From Gammaproteobacteria bacterium (GTDB taxonomy: Bacteria; Pseudomonadota; Gammaproteobacteria; Eutrophobiales; Eutrophobiaceae): a stretch of 64,000 nt of DNA. The position numbers and the translations under genes are program-made. Below the pieces are notes generated by a model. That model ran no database searches. It saw only the letters and a list, made by a program, of their open reading frames with translations, and was not told the origin of the DNA. The number at the start of each line of letters is the position of its first letter. The stretch's first letter is position 1. Of the stretch, positions 1 through 8,844 are shown piece by piece. Location of the stretch: positions 344,051 to 408,050 of the forward strand of contig QKIY01000028.1 in NCBI GenBank assembly GCA_003250975.1, given 5' to 3'.

Positions 1-327
1 TTACGTTTACGTTACTGGCTTAAGGATGGACGCAGCGCCTGGATCCTTGAAGAGATTGGCAAGGAAAGGCCGATTACAACCGGTATCGTTGTCAATAACG
101 GGCAGATTGAAAGGGTTAAGGTACTTATATTCCGGGAAGTGAGGGGCTGGGAAGTGCGATATCCTTTTTTTACAGATCAGTTTGATGGCGCGGTCCTTGA
201 TTCCGAAATGATGCTCGATCGTTCCATTGACGGTATATCGGGTGCAACAATGTCTGTCAGTGCCGTATCGCGACTGGCGCGGCTGGCATTGCTGTTGCAC
301 CAGTATGCTGTTGTTGAGAAGGGATAG
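1..327 (+). CDS. FMN-binding domain protein, 5' end cut by the window
   Basis: The frame is open from base 1, so the N-terminus lies outside the window. The visible 108 residues end in a flavin attachment motif DGISGATMS, which fits the [S/T]-G-A-[S/T]-x-[S/T] signature of FMN-binding domains (RnfG, NqrC, NosR type). The Thr codon at 247-249 is the expected site where ApbE links FMN. Such proteins usually act in the periplasm and pass electrons. The gene ends 5 bases before the PepSY gene and lies upstream of an iron importer, so I infer a role in electron transfer linked to iron. The substrate cannot be read from the sequence. Confidence 0.75.
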   Translation, partial: LRLRYWLKDGRSAWILEEIGKERPITTGIVVNNGQIERVKVLIFREVRGWEVRYPFFTDQFDGAVLDSEMMLDRSIDGISGATMSVSAVSRLARLALLLHQYAVVEKG

Positions 328-332
328 TACGC

Positions 333-1058
333 ATGCTGTTGCGTCTTATTCACAGGTGGCACCGCAGGTTTGGAATCATCTCGGCATCATTTGTCTTATT
401 ACTCGTAATTACCGGCCTGATACTGAACCATACCGATGCACTGCGGCTGGACAGGAAATATGTACAAAATAGACTGCTGCTCAGTCTATATAATATTAAT
501 CCCAGACAGGAACCCAGAGGTTCGAAGGCCCACGATTTGTGGGTCAGCCAGGTGGGCGAGCGCCTGTACATAAATGAAAGGGAGATAAGAAAAAACGTAA
601 CTGAATTGATAGGCGCTATCGAATACGCGGATGAACTGATTATTGCATTCGATAGCGAGTTACTGGTTGTAAACAGTGACGGTGCAATTATTGAAAGCTT
701 GCGGGGTGCGCAGGGTGTCCCTGCCGGCATGCGCGCCATAGGTAAAACGGTAAATGATGATATTGTCGTACGTGCATCACACGGTGATTATATTGTTGAC
801 CTGGATAGAACGGATTGGCACGAAGAAGAATTTATCAAGGCAGATTGGTCTGAAACGGGAGCGCTTCCCGATGATCTCAAGGACGGTTTGCTAAAACAGT
901 ATCGCGGCAAGGGATTATCCATGGAGCGTGTTTTACTGGATTTGCACAGTGGTCGTTTATTCGGGCAGTTTGGTGTTTATCTAATTGATGCGTCTGCGAT
1001 ACTTTTTTTTATTTTGGCTCTTACGGGAGTCTGGATGTGGATGAGTAGGATCAAATAA
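333..1058 (+). CDS. PepSY-associated TM helix family protein
   Basis: This 241-residue protein has an N-terminal hydrophobic segment at about residues 12-33 and a second at about 217-236 followed by WMWMSR, with a periplasmic-type domain between them. The N-terminal pattern HRWHRRFG leading into the membrane segment is typical of PepSY-TM proteins, which accompany siderophore and iron uptake loci (PiuB-like). It starts 5 bases after the FMN-binding gene and the iron transporter follows within 40 bases, so the five genes probably form one operon. I infer that it anchors or reduces a redox partner at the membrane. No heme or flavin motif is clear enough to assign catalysis. Confidence 0.65.
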   Translation: MLLRLIHRWHRRFGIISASFVLLLVITGLILNHTDALRLDRKYVQNRLLLSLYNINPRQEPRGSKAHDLWVSQVGERLYINEREIRKNVTELIGAIEYADELIIAFDSELLVVNSDGAIIESLRGAQGVPAGMRAIGKTVNDDIVVRASHGDYIVDLDRTDWHEEEFIKADWSETGALPDDLKDGLLKQYRGKGLSMERVLLDLHSGRLFGQFGVYLIDASAILFFILALTGVWMWMSRIK

Positions 1059-1097
1059 AATTTTAGGGGTGCGAGATTAGCAGAGATGATGGAAGAT

Positions 1098-2180
1098 ATG
1101 AAAAAACACGCAAGCCTGTCAAAGGCATTGATATTTTGTCTGGTACTTGTATTCCCGGTTATTACAGCCGCGTCTGAAACAGGAGAAGGTGTCTCCCGAT
1201 CCCGCATCAAGACAACTGACCCGGGCGAAGCAGTCGTCAATATTTATTCTGAAAGAAAGGAAGAGTTGATTAAGCCGCTGCTGGATCGGTTCAGCAAAGC
1301 AACTGGCATCAAGGTAAACATGATTACAGGTGCAGGGGATGCCCTGATTAAGCGGCTAGAGATTGAGGGTGATAACAGTCCTGCAGATGTACTGCTGACA
1401 ACTGACGTTGCAAGATTGTACCGGGCCAAGTCACTGGGTTTGCTGCAGCCCGTAGATTCAGAGGCTGTGAAATCCGTCGTGCCGGAAAGTTTTCGTGACA
1501 GTGAAAACGAGTGGTTCGGCCTGTCATTGCGAGCCAGAGTGATTGTCTATGCGCGTGACCGGGTCAAACCTGATGAGCTAAGCACATACGAGGCACTTGC
1601 AAACCCGGAGTGGCAAAATCGAATCTGCGTGCGCTCATCTTCCAATGCCTATAATCAGTCACTGGTCGCCAGCATGATTGTGCATAATGGTGTTGAAACA
1701 ACCGAGGAATGGGCGAAAGGGCTTGTAGATAATTTTGCTAGGCGACCCAAGGGCGGTGACCGTGACCAGATCAAGGCCGTTGCAGTCGGTGAATGTGATA
1801 TTGCCCTGGTCAATACTTACTATCTTGGCGGTATGTTACATTCGAAGATCGAGAGCGAGGTGGAAGCAGCGAGTAAGGTTGCACTGTTCTGGCCAAACCA
1901 GTCTGGACGGGGGGCGCATTTTAATGTCAGTGGTATCGGGGTAACACGATCTGCCGGGCACAGGGATGCTGCTATCGGACTGATAGAATTTCTTCTCAGT
2001 GATGAGTCCCAGGCTTGGTATGCAGAAACCAACTATGAATACCCTGTCAAGCCAGGAATCCCCGCCAGCGAAACACTCCAGCAGTGGGGCAGTTACAAGG
2101 CTGACAAAGTCAAGCTCGACCAGCTGGGCCAGCATAATGCCGAGGCTGTACGGCTCATGGACAGGGCGGGCTGGAAATAA
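1098..2180 (+). CDS. fbpA: Ferric iron ABC transporter, periplasmic binding protein
   Basis: A FutA/FbpA-type periplasmic Fe(III)-binding protein of 360 residues. It has a signal peptide of about 26 residues (KK followed by a hydrophobic run ending near AASA-like residues), a type II binding-protein fold starting with VVNIYSER, and the paired tyrosines NTYYLG at about residues 241-242 that ligate iron in this family. I chose the ATG at 1098 because GGAAG lies just upstream and the signal peptide then begins MKKH. An in-frame ATG at 1086 would add four residues. The permease gene follows after 16 bases. Confidence 0.85.
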   Translation: MKKHASLSKALIFCLVLVFPVITAASETGEGVSRSRIKTTDPGEAVVNIYSERKEELIKPLLDRFSKATGIKVNMITGAGDALIKRLEIEGDNSPADVLLTTDVARLYRAKSLGLLQPVDSEAVKSVVPESFRDSENEWFGLSLRARVIVYARDRVKPDELSTYEALANPEWQNRICVRSSSNAYNQSLVASMIVHNGVETTEEWAKGLVDNFARRPKGGDRDQIKAVAVGECDIALVNTYYLGGMLHSKIESEVEAASKVALFWPNQSGRGAHFNVSGIGVTRSAGHRDAAIGLIEFLLSDESQAWYAETNYEYPVKPGIPASETLQQWGSYKADKVKLDQLGQHNAEAVRLMDRAGWK

Positions 2181-2196
2181 TGATGACAACTGACTG

Positions 2197-3882
2197 ATGT
2201 CAGCATCCACAGCGGCTATGGTATCTGGCAGGCATTTCTCGGCGGGCTGGTCTGTCAGCGGAATTATACTGATATTAATTACCCTGCTGCTCTCTCTGCC
2301 CCTGCTGGTTGTAATCCTCTCTTTTCTCAATCCTGCGCCGGAGGTCTGGCGACATCTGACAACGACGGTTCTGGATGAATACATCCTGAATTCACTTGTG
2401 CTGATGTCAGGTGTTGGCCTGTTGACACTGGTACTCGGGGTCGTCCCGGCCTGGCTGGTGACCATGTTTCGTTTCCCTTTTAGCAAGACACTGGAGTGGG
2501 CTCTGTTACTCCCGCTTGCCATTCCGGCCTATATCATCGCTTACACTTATACAGGCGTGCTGGATGCCTCGGGACCGGTGCAGGTCCTGATCCGTGAGCT
2601 GACCGGGTGGGGATACCGTGATTACTGGTTTCCCGAGATCCGATCACTGGGTGGCGCCGTGACCATGCTGTCTTTTGTGCTCTATCCTTATATCTATCTC
2701 ATCAGTCGCGCGGCCTTTATCAGCCAGTCTGTCTGTGCGCTTGAAGTAGCTCGTACCCTGGGTTGTGGACCCTACAGGACGTTTTTCAAGGTCGCCCTGC
2801 CACTTGCAAGACCGGCGATCATTGTCGGTCTGACCCTTGTTCTCATGGAAACACTCGCCGATTATGGGACGGTGCAGTATTTTGGCATCGCGGCATTCAC
2901 TACGGGGATCTTCCGCACCTGGTTCGGGCTCGGTAACAGCGCCGCCGCTGCGCAATTGTCTGCCCTGTTGATGCTGTTTATCACGTTGCTCGTGTATGTT
3001 GAGTACTGGTCGCGCAAACGACAACGTTATCATCACACGTCTACGCGTTACAGCAGTCTGCAACACAAGAGGCTTAAGGGTTGGCATGGCCTGGCCTCGA
3101 CAGTCATGTGCCTGTTCCCAGTATTTGCCGGTTTTGTTTTTCCGGTATTCTTTTTATGCAAATGGGCCCTGCAAACCTATCCTATTGTGATTGACAGTGC
3201 CTTTATTACATTGATCTGGCATAGCATCATGCTGGCAGGTATCGCCGCACTGATTGCTACCGTTCTTGCCTTGTTCATGGTCTACGGGAAACGCCATGCG
3301 ACGTCTGCACTGGTCAAATTGGCGGTGAACATCTCTGGCATGGGCTATGCCATACCGGGCACCGTCATAGCGGTAGGTGTGATGCTGCCTCTGGCCTGGG
3401 TGGACAGAACGGCAGACCAGTTTTTCCGGGCTAATTTTGATTTCAGCACCGGACTTTTGTTGAGCGGGACGCTGGTGGCCCTGATATTCGCCTACCTGGT
3501 GCGCTTTCTGGCTGTGTCCATGCGTACCGTAGATGCCGGACTGACACGGATAAAACCCTCCATAGAAGAAGCCGGCCGCAGCCTCGGCATGAGTGGCTTC
3601 CGTCTGGTTAGAAAGGTACATATCCCAATGCTGCGAGGCAGTTTATTGGCGGCGATATTACTGGTCTTTGTCGACGTATTGAAGGAACTGCCCGCGACCT
3701 TGATCCTGCGCCCCTTCAATTTCAACACCCTTGCAATCAGGGCCTATGATTTCGCCAATGAAGAGAGGCTGGCAGACGCCGCTTGCCCCTCGCTTGCCAT
3801 TGTCCTTGTGGGTATTATTCCGGTTATCTATTTAAGTCGATCCATTTCGCAATCTAGGCCCGGTCATGAACTCCACGCTTGA
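2197..3882 (+). CDS. fbpB: Ferric iron ABC transporter permease, two fused halves
   Basis: The inner membrane permease of the Fe(III) importer. The 561 residues contain two permease halves of about six membrane segments each. Each half carries an EAA-type loop that contacts the ATPase: EVARTLGCGPYRTF in the first half and EEAGRSLGMSGFRL in the second. Length and double architecture match FbpB/FutB/SfuB. The 3' end overlaps the ATPase gene by 17 bases, consistent with tight coupling. Confidence 0.88.
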   Translation: MSASTAAMVSGRHFSAGWSVSGIILILITLLLSLPLLVVILSFLNPAPEVWRHLTTTVLDEYILNSLVLMSGVGLLTLVLGVVPAWLVTMFRFPFSKTLEWALLLPLAIPAYIIAYTYTGVLDASGPVQVLIRELTGWGYRDYWFPEIRSLGGAVTMLSFVLYPYIYLISRAAFISQSVCALEVARTLGCGPYRTFFKVALPLARPAIIVGLTLVLMETLADYGTVQYFGIAAFTTGIFRTWFGLGNSAAAAQLSALLMLFITLLVYVEYWSRKRQRYHHTSTRYSSLQHKRLKGWHGLASTVMCLFPVFAGFVFPVFFLCKWALQTYPIVIDSAFITLIWHSIMLAGIAALIATVLALFMVYGKRHATSALVKLAVNISGMGYAIPGTVIAVGVMLPLAWVDRTADQFFRANFDFSTGLLLSGTLVALIFAYLVRFLAVSMRTVDAGLTRIKPSIEEAGRSLGMSGFRLVRKVHIPMLRGSLLAAILLVFVDVLKELPATLILRPFNFNTLAIRAYDFANEERLADAACPSLAIVLVGIIPVIYLSRSISQSRPGHELHA

Positions 3883-4915
3883 ACTCAAAGGTGTCTCTGT
3901 TGCCATTGATGGGCGAACTATCATTGATTCCATATCCTTTGCCTTGAAAGAAGGCGATATCGGTTGTCTGCTTGGCCCCAGCGGATGCGGCAAGACAACC
4001 CTGCTACGGACCATCGCGGGTTTTGAGGCGCCATATGAGGGCGAGGTCTGGATCAGCGGTATTCGCGCCAGCGACCAGCGCCATTTGTTGCAGGTGGAGC
4101 AGCGTCAGGTAGGCATGGTGTTTCAGGATTATGCCCTGTTCCCGCATCTGACAGTAAGGGACAATGTCGGCTTTGGCCTGGAGCAGTTACCACGACGGCA
4201 GCGCAAACACCGTATTCATGAGTTGGCTGAATTACTGGAGATAGGTGATTTCTTGCATAAATATCCCCATCAATTGTCCGGTGGCCAACAGCAGCGAGTA
4301 GCCCTGGCCAGGGCCATCGCCAGCCGGCCCCGGGTGCTGTTACTGGATGAGCCTTTTGCCAGCATGGATATCGAATTGCGTGAGCACCTCGCTAAGGAGG
4401 TCCGTGATGTACTGAAACAGGATGGGGTTACGGCCGTAATGGTTAGCCATAATCAGTTGGAAGCCTTCGCGATGGCCGATTCCATTGGTGTTATTAATGA
4501 GGGCAGGCTTTTGCAGTGGGATACGGCCTTCAACCTTTATCACCGGCCTGCATCAGCTTATATTGCGGACTTTATTGGTGAGGGAGTATTTATGCCGGGC
4601 AGGATCCTCAGTCAAACGGCGGTAGAGACAGAGCTTGGTATTATATCCAGTGATATGCCGCTGGAATTAGACCCGGGCAGCTCGGTTAATGTGCTGATCA
4701 GGCCGGATGATATTCTTCATGATGATGACAGCGAGATGACAGCTATCGTCCGGGACAAGGCCTTCCGGGGTGCTGAATTCCTTTACACCCTTGCGCTTGA
4801 AAGCGGCACGGAATTATTGAGCCTGGTCCCCAGCCATCATAATCACCCGGTCAACGAACCAATCGGGGTCCGTCTGGAGATCGATCACCTGGTAGTCTTC
4901 CCGGCAAAGGACTGA
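3866..4915 (+). CDS. fbpC: Ferric iron ABC transporter ATPase
   Basis: The ATPase of the iron importer, 349 residues. Walker A GPSGCGKTT lies at about 37-45, the ABC signature LSGGQQQ at about 137-143, Walker B VLLLDE at about 157-162 and the switch His near 195 (VSHNQ). After about residue 240 there is a C-terminal regulatory domain with TOBE-like character, as in FbpC and PotA. It overlaps the permease gene by 17 bases and closes the operon. A different imported substrate, such as a polyamine, is unlikely given the FbpA-type partner. Confidence 0.88.
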   Translation: MNSTLELKGVSVAIDGRTIIDSISFALKEGDIGCLLGPSGCGKTTLLRTIAGFEAPYEGEVWISGIRASDQRHLLQVEQRQVGMVFQDYALFPHLTVRDNVGFGLEQLPRRQRKHRIHELAELLEIGDFLHKYPHQLSGGQQQRVALARAIASRPRVLLLDEPFASMDIELREHLAKEVRDVLKQDGVTAVMVSHNQLEAFAMADSIGVINEGRLLQWDTAFNLYHRPASAYIADFIGEGVFMPGRILSQTAVETELGIISSDMPLELDPGSSVNVLIRPDDILHDDDSEMTAIVRDKAFRGAEFLYTLALESGTELLSLVPSHHNHPVNEPIGVRLEIDHLVVFPAKD

Positions 4916-4993
4916 CACATATTCCATTATTATTCCTGCGATCATCCCTGCTACACTTAGGAAAGCAGACGGCAGGATCAAAGCATAAAGCTT

Positions 4994-5380
4994 ATGAGTA
5001 ATATACCTGAAGATTTTAAATATTCGTCCGCACATACCTGGTCTGAACTACTAGATGATGGCCTCGTAAAGGTGGGTATTACCGATCATGCGCAGCATGA
5101 ACTGGGCGACATTGTCTTTGTTGAATTGCCTGAGCTGGAAAAAAGCTATAACACCGGTGAGGAATGTGCCGTGGTCGAATCTGTCAAGTCCGCTTCAGAT
5201 ATATATTGTCCGGTGTCAGGGGAGATCATTGATGTAAACAGCGAACTGGAAGACAGCCCGGAAAAGATTAATGCGGATCCCTACGGGCTCGGCTGGATAT
5301 TCATCATCCGGCCGGATGATGAGGCTGAGCTGGATGAATTGATCGATGCCAATGAATACAGTGAATTATTAGATGAGTGA
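4994..5380 (+). CDS. gcvH: Glycine cleavage system H protein
   Basis: The lipoyl carrier of the glycine cleavage complex, 128 residues, which shuttles the aminomethyl group between the P, T and L proteins. The lipoylation motif ESVKSAS places the modified Lys at about residue 65, and length matches the family (about 129). gcvT and gcvP are not adjacent; the next gene is tpx, 15 bases downstream. Isolated gcvH copies can also serve as lipoate-relay proteins, so a role in lipoylation is an alternative. Confidence 0.93.
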   Translation: MSNIPEDFKYSSAHTWSELLDDGLVKVGITDHAQHELGDIVFVELPELEKSYNTGEECAVVESVKSASDIYCPVSGEIIDVNSELEDSPEKINADPYGLGWIFIIRPDDEAELDELIDANEYSELLDE

Positions 5381-5395
5381 GCAAGGAGAAAAAGA

Positions 5396-5896
5396 ATGGC
5401 CACAATAACCCTGCACGGTACAGAAACACATACCAATGGTGAACTCCCGGCCGTTGGTTCGGACGCGCCTGATTTTGTCCTGGTGGATGGTAAGCTCAAT
5501 AACGTCAGTCTTGATACGTATTCAGGGAAAAAAAAGCTGTTGAATATTGTCCCCAGTCTCGATACACCAACCTGCGCGCTTTCTACCAAGAAGTTTAATG
5601 AGGCAGCAAAAAAGAAAAAAGATTCGGTAATTCTTGTCATTTCGGGCGATCTTCCGTTTGCAATGGCGCGGTTCTGCGGTGCGGAAGGAACTGATAACGT
5701 AATTCCCCTTGCCATGATGCGTTCACGCAATTTTGCCAAGGACTACGGCGTGCTGATCGAGGATGGCCCCCTTGCCGGTATAACAGCACGCGCCGTAGTT
5801 GTTGTCGATGAAAACAACAAGATCGTTTATACCCAGCTTGTGCCCGAGATCGGTGACGAGCCGGATTATCAGTCGGCGTTGGCTGCGCTCGCGTAA
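5396..5896 (+). CDS. tpx: Thiol peroxidase
   Basis: An atypical 2-Cys peroxiredoxin of 166 residues that reduces hydroperoxides using thioredoxin. The peroxidatic Cys is at about residue 60 in PSLDTPTC and the resolving Cys at about 94 in ARFCG, both at the positions known for E. coli Tpx. An AGGAG Shine-Dalgarno precedes the ATG. The gene lies 15 bases after gcvH and is probably co-transcribed with it. Confidence 0.95.
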   Translation: MATITLHGTETHTNGELPAVGSDAPDFVLVDGKLNNVSLDTYSGKKKLLNIVPSLDTPTCALSTKKFNEAAKKKKDSVILVISGDLPFAMARFCGAEGTDNVIPLAMMRSRNFAKDYGVLIEDGPLAGITARAVVVVDENNKIVYTQLVPEIGDEPDYQSALAALA

Positions 5897-5918
5897 TCAA
5901 TTTCATTCGGCTCTTTAA

Positions 5919-6281
5919 ATGGCCAACCAGAAAAACGGCGGCCTAAAGCGGCTGATCAAGGCATTCGTCTATTCCTTTCAGGGGCTGAAGGCCACGTTTA
6001 AGAACGAAGCGGCATTCAGGCAGGAATTTTGCCTCTCACTTGTACTTATTCCCCTTGGGTTCTGGTTGGGTGATACAGGCACGGATCGGGCCCTTTTGAT
6101 CGGCAGCCTGATGCTGGTCATGATCGTCGAGTTAATCAATTCAGGCATTGAGGCCGTGGTTGACCGGGTAAGTGGTGAACGGCATGAACTTTCAGGGCGC
6201 GCAAAGGATGTTGGTTCTGCCGCGGTATTGATTGCGTTGCTAAATGCACTGGCAGTCTGGACTTTAATCCTGTTTACCTAA
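5919..6281 (+). CDS. dgkA: Diacylglycerol kinase
   Basis: A 120-residue inner membrane kinase that phosphorylates diacylglycerol to phosphatidic acid, recycling lipid released by envelope glucan modification. The family signature NEAAFRQE is at about 29-36 and the active-site helix VELINSGIEAVVDR at about 70-83, with Glu71, Asn74 and Glu78 conserved. Three membrane segments are visible. It lies 3 bases before the LpxR-like gene, so the two probably share an mRNA. Confidence 0.92.
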   Translation: MANQKNGGLKRLIKAFVYSFQGLKATFKNEAAFRQEFCLSLVLIPLGFWLGDTGTDRALLIGSLMLVMIVELINSGIEAVVDRVSGERHELSGRAKDVGSAAVLIALLNALAVWTLILFT

Positions 6282-6284
6282 TCG

Positions 6285-7337
6285 ATGCGGGCATTTCAAT
6301 CAGTTCTTAAAAGTCTTTTTATTTTAATACTGTTTACTTATCTCACCCCCCTTTTTGCGGGAGAGCTTTTGCCAGATGAATCGTGGACAGCGACCCTGCG
6401 GTTTGAGAATGACCTGTTTGCCGACACGGATAGGAATTATACCAACGGCATAAAACTAAGCTGGATATCCCCTGACCTAGACCATTTCCGGGACAGTGAC
6501 AAACTGCCTGAATGGTCTAAGAAATGGATTCGTAAGCTGCCTTTCAGCCGGGAAGAAGGCCTACAACGTAATATCACTTTCTCCGTGGGGCAGTTGATGT
6601 TCACACCAACGGATATTTCACGTTATGACCTGATCATTGATGACCGGCCCTATGCCGGCTGGCTTTATTCCGCTCTCGGTTTCCATAACAAGAGTTATCG
6701 CCATCTGGATACCATTGAACTGCAGTTTGGCATCATTGGTCCGTGGTCACAGGCTGAGGCGTCCCAGGATCTGATCCATGATATCAGGGATATCCCCAAG
6801 GCCAACGGTTGGGACAACCAGCTTAAAAACGAGCCGGGCTTTGCCTTCATCTATGAAAACAAATCACGAGTAATTCCACTCAAGACCTTTGACGGCTGGG
6901 GGTTTGATGCCATTACTCATTACGGGGCCTCTGTTGGTACTGTCTATACTTACATCAATTCCGGTGTCGAGATGCGCTTTGGCTGGAACGTGCCCACAGA
7001 TTTTGGCACATCTCTAATCCGGCCTGGCGGGGAGACCAATGCACCGACGGATACTGCGGATCCACGCTATACAGAGGTAGGTCATGGGTTCAGCCTGCAT
7101 GCCTTTGCCGCTGCATCCGGGCGCCTGGTGTTACGTGACATATTTCTTGACGGCAACACCTTCCGTGACAGTCACAGCGTGGACAAGGAATATCTGGTCG
7201 GTGACTTTGTACTGGGCTTGAGCCTGATCGTAGATCGGTTCAAGCTGTCATACGCTAATGTTTTGAGGACGGAGGAATTTAAACTGCAAAAAAGTGGTCA
7301 TAATTTCGGGTCCATCAGCCTGTCGATCACCTATTAG
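6285..7337 (+). CDS. LpxR-family lipid A deacylase (DUF2219)
   Basis: An outer membrane beta-barrel of 350 residues with a signal peptide ending near LFAGE. The N-terminal motif FENDLFADTDRNYTNGIKL is the hallmark of the LpxR family, holding the Asn-Asp pair and Thr implicated in the Salmonella enzyme, which removes the 3'-acyloxyacyl group of lipid A. The protein ends in an aromatic C-terminal strand (ISLSITY), typical of BAM substrates. Following dgkA by 3 bases suggests a small envelope-remodelling operon. True deacylase activity is inferred from the family. Confidence 0.8.
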   Translation: MRAFQSVLKSLFILILFTYLTPLFAGELLPDESWTATLRFENDLFADTDRNYTNGIKLSWISPDLDHFRDSDKLPEWSKKWIRKLPFSREEGLQRNITFSVGQLMFTPTDISRYDLIIDDRPYAGWLYSALGFHNKSYRHLDTIELQFGIIGPWSQAEASQDLIHDIRDIPKANGWDNQLKNEPGFAFIYENKSRVIPLKTFDGWGFDAITHYGASVGTVYTYINSGVEMRFGWNVPTDFGTSLIRPGGETNAPTDTADPRYTEVGHGFSLHAFAAASGRLVLRDIFLDGNTFRDSHSVDKEYLVGDFVLGLSLIVDRFKLSYANVLRTEEFKLQKSGHNFGSISLSITY

Positions 7338-7362
7338 GAATAGACTTGTCGGGAAAAGCAGA

Positions 7363-7890
7363 ATGACTACATTATTATACTTTGCCTATGGTTCAAACAT
7401 GTCGCAGCCGCGGTTGCGTGCACGTGTCCAGTCGGCAAAGAAGGTGACTGTTGCAAGACTGGCAAAGCATATCCTCAGGTTCCATAAACGCAGCCAGGAT
7501 AATTCCGCCAAGTGTGATATTAATTATACCTGTTATTCTGGAGATTCAGTTCACGGTGTTATATACAGGATCGCCCAGGCAGAAAAGAAGATTCTGGACG
7601 GTATCGAAGGCCTGGGCAGGGGCTATGAAGTGAAACACGTAACTGTTGAAACAATGGAAGGTAAACATGTCTATGCATTTACCTATTACGCAACAGACAC
7701 CGATCCAGAGTTAAAACCCTATAGCTGGTATAAGGAACATGTTCTGTTAGGCGCAAGGGATAACGGTCTGCCTGCGGATTATATCGGTCAGATTGAACGG
7801 GTGCCCTCTGTTGAAGACATGGATGCAGGCAGGCATAAACGCGAACTCGCGATTTATGATCAAAAACTGCAACGGGGGCCCTACTTATGA
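7363..7890 (+). CDS. Gamma-glutamylcyclotransferase-like protein
   Basis: A 175-residue GGCT/AIG2-like fold protein. The substrate loop YGSN sits at about residues 9-12 in the N-terminal YFAYGSNMS, and the probable catalytic Glu is at about 82 in LDGIEGLGRGYE. Members release 5-oxoproline from gamma-glutamyl peptides or act on related amides. I chose the ATG at 7363; the longer open frame from 7294 runs into lpxR. Its TGA overlaps the next ATG by 4 bases (ATGA), pairing it with the lipoprotein gene. Confidence 0.72.
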   Translation: MTTLLYFAYGSNMSQPRLRARVQSAKKVTVARLAKHILRFHKRSQDNSAKCDINYTCYSGDSVHGVIYRIAQAEKKILDGIEGLGRGYEVKHVTVETMEGKHVYAFTYYATDTDPELKPYSWYKEHVLLGARDNGLPADYIGQIERVPSVEDMDAGRHKRELAIYDQKLQRGPYL

Positions 7891-8450
7891 ACAGGATAGG
7901 ACCTGTCCTGATTCTGGTGGTTATATTTTTGTCCGGGTGTGCATTCAACCGGCTCGCAAACAGGGTAGAGCTTAAAGAACCAGAGTTCAGTTATACCCGT
8001 CATGTAATCAGGACAATTACCGAAAGCAAAGCCGATGTAGAATTTATTATCACTGCACATAACCCTAATGCAGTAGGCCTGAGGAATGTGTTCGTTGATT
8101 ATGTGTTGTTGACTGAAGGCGGACAGTTTTTAAAGGGTGAAGGCCTGCCCCTGCAGCTTGCCCCGTCCGCTGACACCGAAATCGCTGTGCCGACAGAGAT
8201 CATTTATGCTGACCTGATTAATGCCGTTGGCCCCCTCATCGAACGGATATTTCTGAACGGCAATTATTCCATACCCGTTACTATAAAAGGCGTTATTTAC
8301 GGCAAGCCTACGTTTTACGATGAGTTTGAAGAAGGTACCTCACTGTTTTCATTTACCTGGGAGTTCAGCAGGACAGAAGAGATCCCGCTTCCGGAAAGAC
8401 AGATGAGGGAGTTTATTATGCAGCTGATGCTTAACCCGAAGGCACACTGA
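7887..8450 (+). CDS. LEA14-type (WHy domain) lipoprotein
   Basis: A 187-residue lipoprotein. The signal peptide ends in the lipobox LSGC with the lipidated Cys at about 18. The rest resembles LEA type 2 / WHy beta-sandwich proteins, with a characteristic FIITAHNPNAVGLRN strand. Bacterial homologs occur in the envelope and are linked to desiccation or stress, but no reaction is known. It is coupled by ATGA to the GGCT-like gene. The 3' end overlaps the convergent JAMM gene by 20 bases. Confidence 0.7.
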   Translation: MNRIGPVLILVVIFLSGCAFNRLANRVELKEPEFSYTRHVIRTITESKADVEFIITAHNPNAVGLRNVFVDYVLLTEGGQFLKGEGLPLQLAPSADTEIAVPTEIIYADLINAVGPLIERIFLNGNYSIPVTIKGVIYGKPTFYDEFEEGTSLFSFTWEFSRTEEIPLPERQMREFIMQLMLNPKAH

Positions 8451-8844
8451 TGTGGATTTCCCTGAATTTATTGCCATCAAGCAGATAACATCTTAAATCA
8501 GGTTGATCCTTTGCCAGTGAAATAATGAAATAATGCACACCGGGATAGGCGGCAAGCGCAATATCGGTTTCCGATGGAACTGCCCCGATTTCCGGGTGGC
8601 TGTGATAGATTCCGGCCAGGGTCTCACCCTTTTCACGCATGGAGCGCATTGCCGCGATCTGTTCCTCCGGGGACATGAGGAAACGATATTCCGGGTTCTC
8701 ATCTATATTGCTTACGGGATAAACCGATGTAAGCAAGCCATCTTTCCCGCCTAACAGGCCGCAGATTTCCTCCCGGGGACTGGACTGTGCGTGCTGTATC
8801 AGCCGCTCCCGGAGATCAGGAAGCAGCCTGACCCGGGACGTCAT
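8431..8844 (-). CDS. JAMM/MPN+ metallopeptidase (M67 family)
   Basis: A 137-residue zinc isopeptidase-like protein. The full JAMM motif is present: catalytic Glu at about 25-26 (PREEICG), then H81-x-H83-x7-S91-x2-D94 in HSHPEIGAVPSETD. The ATG at 8844 has GAGG five bases upstream; a GTG at 8862 would add six residues. It overlaps moeB by 29 bases. JAMM proteins next to E1-like enzymes cleave C-terminal extensions from, or conjugates of, small sulfur-carrier (ThiS/MoaD-like) proteins, as Mec+ does for CysO. No carrier gene is visible in the window. Confidence 0.82.
   Translation of the reverse strand: MTSRVRLLPDLRERLIQHAQSSPREEICGLLGGKDGLLTSVYPVSNIDENPEYRFLMSPEEQIAAMRSMREKGETLAGIYHSHPEIGAVPSETDIALAAYPGVHYFIISLAKDQPDLRCYLLDGNKFREIHISVPSG

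Noticed and set aside
4916..4993. Glycine riboswitch in front of gcvH.
   Set aside because: The 78-base spacer is too short and lacks the conserved glycine aptamer cores.
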